From NCBI GenBank assembly GCA_020091685.1, contig CM034600.1, forward strand, positions 1,888,024 to 1,952,023: a stretch of DNA of 64,000 bases, read 5' to 3'. This document shows positions 57,117 through 64,000 of the stretch, piece after piece; positions within the stretch are counted from its first letter, which is position 1, and each line of letters starts with the position of its first letter. Under the pieces are notes generated by a model that worked only from the letters and a program-made list of their open reading frames with translations, was not told where the DNA came from and searched no databases. Position numbers and translations under genes: made by a program. Source of the DNA: Lutjanus erythropterus. Its lineage: Eukaryota > Chordata > Actinopteri > Lutjaniformes > Lutjanidae.

Positions 57117-58501
57117 AATCTACACCCCTAGGTGAAAATGTACAAATTGGCCCCAAAGTGTAAATATTTTGTGTGGCCACCATTATTTTCCAGCACTGTC
57201 TTAACCCTCTTGGACGTGAAGTTCACCAGAGCTTCACAGGTTGTTACTGGAATCCTCTTCCACTCCTCCATGATGACATCACGGAGCTGGTGGATTTTAG
57301 AGACCTTGCGCTCCTCCACCTTCCGTTTGAAGATGCCCCACAGATGCTTGATAGAGTTTAGGTCTGGAGACATGCTTGGCCAGTCCATCACTTTTACCCT
57401 CAGCTTCTTTAGCAAGGCAGTGGTCGTCTTGGAGGTGTGTTTGGGGTCATTATCATGTTGGAATACTGCCCTGCGGCCCAGTTTCCGAAGGTATGCTTCA
57501 GTATGTCACAGTACATGTTGCCATTCATGGATCTCTCAATGAACTGTAGCTCCCCAGTGCCAGCAGCACTCATGCAGCCCCAGACCATGACACTCCCACC
57601 ACCATGCTTGACTGTAGGCAAGACACACTTGTCTTTGTACTCCTCACCTGGTTGCCGCCACACACGCTTGACACCATCTGAACCAAATAACTTTATTTTG
57701 GTCTCATCAGACCACAGGACATGGTTCCAGTAATCCATGTCCTTAGTCTGCTTGTCTTTAGCAAACTGTTTGTGGGCTTTCATGTGCATCATCTTTAGAA
57801 GAGGCTTCCTTCTGGCCATGCAGACCAATATGATGCAGTGTGTGGTGTATGGTCTGAGCACTGACAGGCTGACCCCCCACCCCTTCAACCTCTGCAGCAA
57901 TGCTGGCAGCACTCATACATCTATTGTCCAAAGACAACCTCTGGATATGAAGCTGAGCACATGCACTCAACTTCTTTGGTCGACCATGGCGAGGCCTGTT
58001 CTGAGTGGAACCTGTGCTGTTAAACTGCTGTATGGTCTTGGCCACCGTGCTGCAGCTCAGTTTCAGGGTGTTGGCAGTTTTCTTATAGCCTAGGCCATCT
58101 TTATGTAGAGCAACAATTCTTTTTTTTTCAGATCCTCAGAGAGTTCTTTGCCATGAGGTGCCATGTTGAACTTCCAGTGACCAGTATGAGAGAGTGTGAG
58201 AGCGATAACACCAAATTTAACACACCTGCTCCCCATTCACACCTGAGACCTCAGAGTCACATGACACTGGGGAGGGAAAATGGCTAATTGGGCCCAATTT
58301 GGACATTTTCACCTAGGGGTTTAGACATTAATGGCTGTGTGTTGAGTTATGTTGAGGGGACAGTAAATTTACACTGTTATACAAGCTGTACACTGACTAC
58401 ATTATATCAAAGTGTCATTTCTTCAGTGTTGTCCCATGAAAAGATATAATTAAATATTTGCAGAAATGTGAGGGGTGTAGTCACTTTTGTGAGATACTGT
58501 A
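57117..58501 (-). mobile_element. Tc1-like transposon, most complete copy
   Basis: Inner inverted repeats: CCCCTAGGTGAAAATGTAC at about 57126 and, read inward from about 58319, CCCCTAGGTGAAAATGTCC. On the right the full-length terminal repeat is kept out to 58501, where the outer end read inward is TACAGTATCTCACAAAAGTG; this is an abundant fish Tc1 family. The left outer end is missing, so the copy is truncated by about 180-200 bp on that side. Between the repeats lies a damaged transposase. Confidence 0.9.
57128..58164 (-). pseudogene. Tc1-like transposase fossil C
   Basis: Start ATG at 58162-58164 (MAPHGKELSEDLK). A homopolymer A run (about 58122-58130) shifts the frame; the HTH region continues in another frame (58045 downward, including RPRHGRPKKLS); a second shift near 57815 leads to the catalytic part with HVLWSDETKI (first Asp, codon 57706-57708); a third near 57500 precedes the HDNDPKH segment (second Asp, about 57445) and the C terminus. 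In the last block the catalytic Glu of the usual PIEHLWG is replaced by Lys (AAG, 57347-57349; SIKHLWG). With three shifts and a lost catalytic residue it cannot be active. Confidence 0.9.
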
Positions 58502-58855
58502 TTTCACATTTGATTTTTTTTTTTAAAAAGTACTTTTTTGTGTGACCGTCATGCTTTGATTTTATTGCAGTTTTTGCTGGACAAATTTTTGACAGACCAC
58601 CGCATTTTTTACTGGTAAAATGCTAATTTACTGTAAGAACTTTGACCCTTCAGACAGGAGACCAGACATAGTCTGCAGAGTTTGTAGAAAACCTATCAAC
58701 AAGCTATCAACAGTCTATCAAAGAGGTGTTTACCTACAAATAAGATGAAAAAATATAGGTATGACTACTTTAATGTAAAGTATTGAAATGCTACATTGTA
58801 TTCCAACAATCATTTACAGGCATTTCCCATGACTGTTTGGTCCAGATACCCTGGA
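58502..58855. other. No gene recognised
   Basis: AT-rich sequence between the Tc1 fossil and the GT microsatellite. Nothing identifiable. Confidence 0.4.
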
Positions 58856-58859
58856 GTGT

Positions 58860-58940
<81 letters not shown>
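58856..58940 (+). repeat. (GT)n microsatellite
   Basis: About 41 GT units with one TTTG interruption near 58864; the longest microsatellite in the window. Confidence 0.97.
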
Positions 58941-58942
<2 letters not shown>

Positions 58943-60378
58943 AAGTCCGGGGGTGGGGGCGTGTGTAGACCTGTCTCTCTGAGCTACAGTGGATTTCCCC
59001 TCGAGAGTCAGAGGAACTGGATTAAGGACAAGAGTAGATTAGTGTGGGGAGAGGCAGCAGGGTTGGATGGTGTGGTCACAGGCGACGAGTTGGTCATGTG
59101 AAGGATCACTCAAGTCAACACAGAGTCACCTGAACTCTCAGTTAAATAGACACTAATGTAAGCCAGGACCTGACTGATACTGGATTTCTAGGGCCGTTGA
59201 CCGTTTTATTTTGACTTTTTTTTTTTTAGATTATTTTGACATAGAACATTATACAGTTGGATTTGAATTCTGAAAAAGGAGCGACTAAATTAGCATGTTG
59301 TTTGTAACACTAAAAAGATGTGAAAATCAAAACAATTTTATTGCATTATGGTCATGCCAGCGTAAACACACAGCTAAAATGATATAAGTTGATTCCTGTC
59401 AAGCTAAAATGTGGTAAACTGAACTCTCCAAACAGAACGGTACAACAAATGAGAGATCCATAAGATGACAGTGCAAGGGAAAACAATATGGACTTAAATG
59501 ATCAGTCTCCACAGGAGATACTGGACAGACGTAAAAAAAACTGTTGTCCCTCAGAAAGCAGCGACTTGGGAGAAAAATACAGTCATTGCAGTGGACAAAT
59601 TGTGTCTTTAGAGACAGTAGCCACATGGGTTTAAGCAAGCAAAATACATACTTTAAATGCTCAAGACCAACAGGGTGTGAAAACAGCTTTTCTATTGCTA
59701 GTTTACTTTTCTGTAATTTCAAAGTTAATTGTTAATATTTAATTGTTAATATTATGTCCCCCCACTGGACAATTCCCATTGTGGTATACTGACTACATAT
59801 ATTTGCTGATCTGGAGTCAGTTTGGTAGTATAAATAAAAGATTTCAGTTCAAATATGGATGTGTATTTAATTAATTTAATTTAATTAATGTAATTTTCAT
59901 GCTAAATAGGTCCACCCAACCAACAGAAAAAAATAGGAAAAACATAGACCTGGCAACCTTGGGTCACGCTGAAGTTTCAAAGCAACAGAGACGCTGAGCA
60001 TCCCTGTAACCATAGCAACTCACACTGCCTACCTCATGCTTTTCATTTCGGCACACATATCAACCAAGGATGTACTAGGATGTACACTTTTTCTTTCTTT
60101 TTTTCTTTTATTTATTTACATATTTAATTCATCAGTGTAATATTATATTTATATTTCTCAACTCTGATTATCTATATCACCTCTTGCCAGTACAGTCGTC
60201 TGGTCACAGTTGTATACAAGAACATACAACAACACACGTCCATATATGCAGACAAACAAATACTCCCACTAACAAAAACAGTTGTTTTCTGTTTGTTGTC
60301 TTGTGTGAATGTCTGTATATTTTGTTACACTTACGTCTAACAAACAAAAAAGACAATAAACAGATGGAGTGCTGGGAA
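58941..60378. other. No gene recognised
   Basis: Mostly AT-rich, unassigned. 58941-59130 is GC-richer. A TTAATTTAATTTAATTAAT run lies at 59868-59887. No feature supported. Confidence 0.4.
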
Positions 60379-60420
60379 GACAGACAGACAGACAGACAGA
60401 CAGATAGACAGTCAGACAGA
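60379..60420 (+). repeat. (CAGA)n microsatellite
   Basis: About ten CAGA units, the last few imperfect. Confidence 0.92.
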
Positions 60421-60548
60421 AACAGTGTGCGAGAGAGCCAGACTGTTTTCATTCAGTGATGTACAGCTGGCTGGCTCACATGGGAGAGCTTTTCTTCAAA
60501 GCCGGTGGTCTGTCTGCTCTGTTTGTACTCCGGCTGCTGTTGCTGCTG

Positions 60549-60550
<2 letters not shown>

Positions 60551-60606
<56 letters not shown>
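60551..60606 (+). repeat. (CA)n microsatellite
   Basis: About 28 uninterrupted CA units after a short GCTGCT run. Confidence 0.97.
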
Positions 60607-60607
<1 letters not shown>

Positions 60608-61784
60608 CAACACATCAATAAACAGCTAATGTCTGTGCTTTACATACTGTGCATACAGCATCTCCACTGGTGTGTGATCACAAGTTTGCATTCTAAATGA
60701 CTGATGCTTTCTGAGCAGAATCTACAGCTGCACTTCACTGAGGAAGTACAAATCAGACTGGATTACCACTAAACAATGTTTATGTCCTCTATGATGGAAA
60801 CTCAACCAGATACAAAACCAGACCAGCGGCAATATTAACTGTAATTTATCATAAAATGACCACGATATGTCATCAGAAATGAAAGAAACGTGTTCAATTG
60901 AACACTTCAGCCGGGGTGTCCTCCTTTGAAATTTCTCTGCTGGACCAAAATAATTGTTTTAGTTTGCCCATTTCACATTAATTAGAGTTCAAATTCATTC
61001 TGAACTGTCTGTTCGTGAGTCATACAAAATCAATAATAATCTTTTAGAAGGAGTAGACGGTTAAATTGAGTAATATATTAGTGGAGTTTGGCAGGCAGTG
61101 AGACAGGCAGCCACTGAACTCCAACTCCAAAGTGTGGTGAGTTTTTGTTTTCAGAATAACAGGCTTAGCTTTACATTGACAGAGTTCTAAATAGCTGATC
61201 AACTCACAGTGGAGGAGTCGCCTCTGTTTTGTCAAATTACAATGTTGCACTCGTCTTGCACTCCTGCAGTGTCCCTGCGCCCTGCCTGAACTTCATTGTG
61301 TCTGGGGAGGAGGAGGAAACAACTGGCTTCAACCATAGATTGTACATTAAATAGGATTTCCACTTATCTAACTTACAGCTCTCTATTTAGACTGCACTAC
61401 GTTGCACTCGTTTTAGGACACACAATTGCTACATTCTACAGTCTCTTCATGGCTCTCATGGATCGATAACACATCCATGATCTCTCCACACACATCTGAT
61501 GGAACCTTCCTCACAGTAATACATGTAACTAAGAGAAATGTCAGATTTCTATCCCATCTTTCACAGTTTGCGGTCAAGTGGTGCTCGTGTAATTGTGTCA
61601 TCTTGTTGCACCGTCTTCTTCTTCGATGGTATAATTGTTTTCTGATTGGAGAACTGGTGCCACCTACTGCTTATCTTGATGACCCAACTCCTAATAATCA
61701 CCTAATGGTCGGAAACAAGCATTCATAAACATTTTCTTTTACCAGGAAGATTTACAGTACATTTGGATGGAAACACTGCCATTG
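60607..61784. other. No gene; small shared repeat at 61335-61435
   Basis: 61335-61435 (CAACCATAGATTGTACATT ... CACACAATTGCTACATT) has the same word order as 40780-40895, so it belongs to a small interspersed family. Nothing coding recognised. Confidence 0.4.
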
Positions 61785-62200
61785 TCTAGTAAGGAGTAGT
61801 ACTGTGTAACAAACTCAGTACTTTTAAGGGTACAGACCAAATTATGTGGGTACTACCAAGCACGAGTTCATGGTAAATCAATGTGTCAATTTTCAATACC
61901 TGAGAGCACATCTGAGTGAGAGTATTATGGAGTGTAGAGAAAAAGAGAGAGAGCGAGCGACAACAGAGCGAGCAGCAGCAGCTTGTTCAAGTCACAGAGC
62001 GGAGTGAGAGAGTCGGGGTAATAATAGCAAGCCGAACTCTGTGGCAAGTGTGGTTAGACTTTTCTAAACTTGACACAGACAACAGTTGCTGCAGTATTTG
62101 TAATGTGAAATGCAAAGCTGGCAAGGACAACACGTCTAACCAAACACAAAACACAGTTCATCTAAAAGCTAAAGAGTGTACCGTTACAGCCTGAAAGCTA
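61785..62200 (+). mobile_element. hAT-family fragment with GGTAC end and BED finger
   Basis: The left part (GTACTTTTAAGGGTACAGACC, GTACTACCAAGCACG, TTTTCAATACCTGAGAGC) is shared with the inverted element at 10838-11320. It leads directly into an open + frame carrying a BED-type zinc finger. This makes it a likely 5' piece of the larger parent element. The right end was not found. Confidence 0.5.
61916..62194 (+). pseudogene. BED zinc-finger N-terminal fragment of hAT transposase
   Basis: The 92-residue frame has a Glu/Arg/Gln-rich start, then LWQVWLDFSKLDTDNS (residues 42-57), then CSIC (Cys59 and Cys62), KAGKDNTSN (67-75) and a His (82), the order expected of a BED finger (VW..F, CxxC, G..NTSN, H). 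The terminal His/Cys ligand spacing is imperfect. It stops well before any RNase-H-like catalytic core. BED fingers of this kind occur at the N terminus of hAT transposases and their domesticated ZBED relatives; context with a transposon end favours the former. Confidence 0.5.
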
Positions 62201-62799
62201 AATTCTCCACAGTGTAACTGAACTCTCCATGGATGACAAAATAAGCGAGGCATTGAGAACTTCATGGACGTCTTCACGTGATTAATCAGCTCGTTGGATA
62301 TGTTGTTGTTGGAGGTAACTGGGCTGTTTTCACTGTCTTTACTAGCATTAGCCAACACTCAGCCACTGGCTGAGTCTGAAACTCCTTACCAACATACTAT
62401 TTACGCTACAAGAGTGTGCTAGATTTATATCTGAAATCTTAGTATGAAGTATTCATGAATTACAGACTATCACTACTACGAAGCGAGATTTATGTGTTAG
62501 TGAGCTATGTTGAGTCTAAAGCCAGGATTTTCAGTGTCAGGAAGGTGGCTCTCTTTTAACCTGGCTAGATCACCATGGTAACTTGTGCTAAACTCATAAC
62601 CTGGTCGGGAGCAGGTTATGTTCAGAGTTTCAGATAAATTGTCTGTAAAACGCGCCGTTCTTTAACTAATTATTGTCCTAACAAGATTGTTTATGAGCGA
62701 TGTAGCTTTTAAACTGAGGAAAGACGTTAAAAATGAAAAGTTGTTGAGCTGTATGTTCGTAATATCACCGAACGAATCCATATAATGTAAAAATGTAAC
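62201..62799. other. No gene; possible repeat boundary
   Basis: CATAACCTGGTCGGGAGCAGG near 62599 is a word I associate with a fish repeat, and GCCTGGATTAACAAAGTGAG near 63811 may be its opposite end, but inverted pairing is weak. No coding region. Confidence 0.25.
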
Positions 62800-63137
62800 T
62801 AGGGATGTCCCGATACAACTTTTTCACTTCCAATACGATACCAATATTGCAGCCTTGAGTATTGGCCGATATCGATCCGATACGATATCAGCATGAATCA
62901 TACATACTTTTATTACTTATTTTGTAGTGTGGAATGTTAGAAAAGGCTTGATCATGTGATGTTACTCAAACAGAGAACAATAGTCAGCAACCAGAGTCAC
63001 CTATGGTGATAGAAATGGACTGCTTATCGGAATGATTATATCTGAGATTTTAGATGCAGTCCGATAAAATCCGATACTCGTTTTTTGGCTGATATCGGAC
63101 CGATATCCGATATCAATATCGGATCGGGACATCCCTA
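62800..63137. mobile_element. Short hAT element, duplication AATGTAAC
   Basis: Exact AATGTAAC at 62792-62799 and 63138-63145. Ends TAGGGATGTCCCGATAC and, read inward, TAGGGATGTCCCGATCC match at 16 of 17. Subterminal zones repeat CCGATATCGATCCGATA / CGGACCGATATCCGATATC. 338 bp, noncoding, a family common in vertebrates. Confidence 0.93.
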
Positions 63138-63145
63138 AATGTAAC

Positions 63146-64000
63146 ATAATGTAATGTAACAGCAACAAAAACTGTGCATTGCACTGTCATGGTAACCTCC
63201 ATTTGGTGATGCAGAGACATTTTCCCCATTTGCTCCAGATCATATTAACACTTTAAATTGACATGGTATATAATCCACACAGTAAAATAATGATGAAACA
63301 ACTACAGACACTTTGAATACTTTTTACTGTTATCTGTTTTGTCTTGGTGATTTTGCAGCTCAGATCACTGATTAGAAAAATCATCATCATTTATCACAGA
63401 CAATCTTAAATCAGTTACACTCATTTTACGTTGGTTTGGTCAAAAACTTCAGTGATGTCCACGTCTCTGTCATCATAGGACAGTGTCAGACAGACTTCAT
63501 CATGTTTAAATCTGCTGTATGGAGTTTTATTGTTTAATGTGCAGTTTTCATGTTAGAATAAACCGCAGCATTAAGACCGCATTTAGTCCATCGGTCATTT
63601 TCTGACATCATTCTTCTTCTCCTGCTTTATTTGCAGCAACAATGTTGCTTTTTTTTTGTATTTTGTATATTTTCCACAGCTCATAATTATAACAACTTGA
63701 TGATTTTGACTTAAGTGGCTTGCGATCGTTTCATTTCATGCGGAAGAAGAGTCAAATGACGCAACAAACGCCCCTTTTATATGAACGCGCACAGAGTCTG
63801 AAGACGAAAGCCTGGATTAACAAAGTGAGTTGATAACCACCATCATGATACCCGTTATCTCTGATTGTGGTTTTAGGTTTTGTCGACCCAGATCATGCAA
63901 AGAAAGCCTGGCTGTGTTGAGCTTGCTTCGTAGTACAGCTCTCTGGTGACAGACTGACAGGCTACAGGCTATAGTAACATAATATTATATAACGAAATAT
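63146..64000. other. No gene recognised
   Basis: AT-rich then moderately GC (63720-63920). No domain, RNA or clear repeat end identified. The window ends here. Confidence 0.4.

Overview
The window reads as noncoding, repeat-packed DNA from a ray-finned (teleost) fish, probably a spiny-rayed one. The reasons are three Tc1/mariner fossils of typical fish type, many short hAT-type elements whose sequences I recognise as abundant teleost families, a tRNA-derived SINE, long CA/GT microsatellites and an AT-rich background. I found no intact host protein-coding gene, no rRNA and no functional tRNA. The long open frames lie in repeats or low-complexity DNA, or have no recognisable domain. The stretch is best described as intergenic or deep intronic. 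One undetermined base (n) is at 19861.

Layout. 0-8.5 kb: a hAT-like element, a non-LTR reverse transcriptase scrap (YADD motif), a Penelope-type GIY-YIG scrap cut by a Tc1 fossil, an old hAT element and a mariner/IS630-like end. 8.5-9.5 kb: a GC- and CpG-richer block without repeats, the best candidate for a promoter or first exon. 10-22 kb: a family of diverged repeats (copies near 10.1, 18.5, 20.3 and 47.5 kb), a Tc1 fossil joined to a SINE, and a minisatellite of GCTAACGTTAGC palindromes. 23-29 kb: two copies, in opposite orientation, of a hAT-like element whose middle is a 19-bp minisatellite; a LINE 3' scrap; and an element built from repeats of about 56 bp. 30-41 kb: nested hAT elements, two elements with very long inverted repeats, and more miniature elements. 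42-54 kb: further 19-bp minisatellite copies, plus two arrays of a 42-bp minisatellite, each split by a different hAT element with a perfect 8-bp target duplication. 56-64 kb: a palindrome cluster, the most complete Tc1 fossil (about 1.4 kb), CA/GT/CAGA microsatellites, a hAT-type BED zinc-finger scrap and a short hAT element.

How parts relate. Seven elements (starting at 30524, 33442, 33618, 43984, 47933, 50717 and 62800) have exact 8-bp duplications next to matching inverted ends, the hAT signature, so their boundaries are precise. All three Tc1 transposases are dead: frameshifts plus a catalytic Glu-to-Lys change in one, deletions covering the first two catalytic Asp positions in another, and N-terminal loss in the third. 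Nothing here can move by itself; the short hAT elements would have depended on transposases encoded elsewhere.

Family names come from memory of motifs, not from database searches. No clearly new biological system was found. The most unusual features are the minisatellite-carrying transposon family, the repeated hAT insertion into the 42-bp arrays, the long inverted repeats at 34.4-35.4 and 39.2-39.9 kb, and two weak exon candidates at 9.2 and 32.1 kb.
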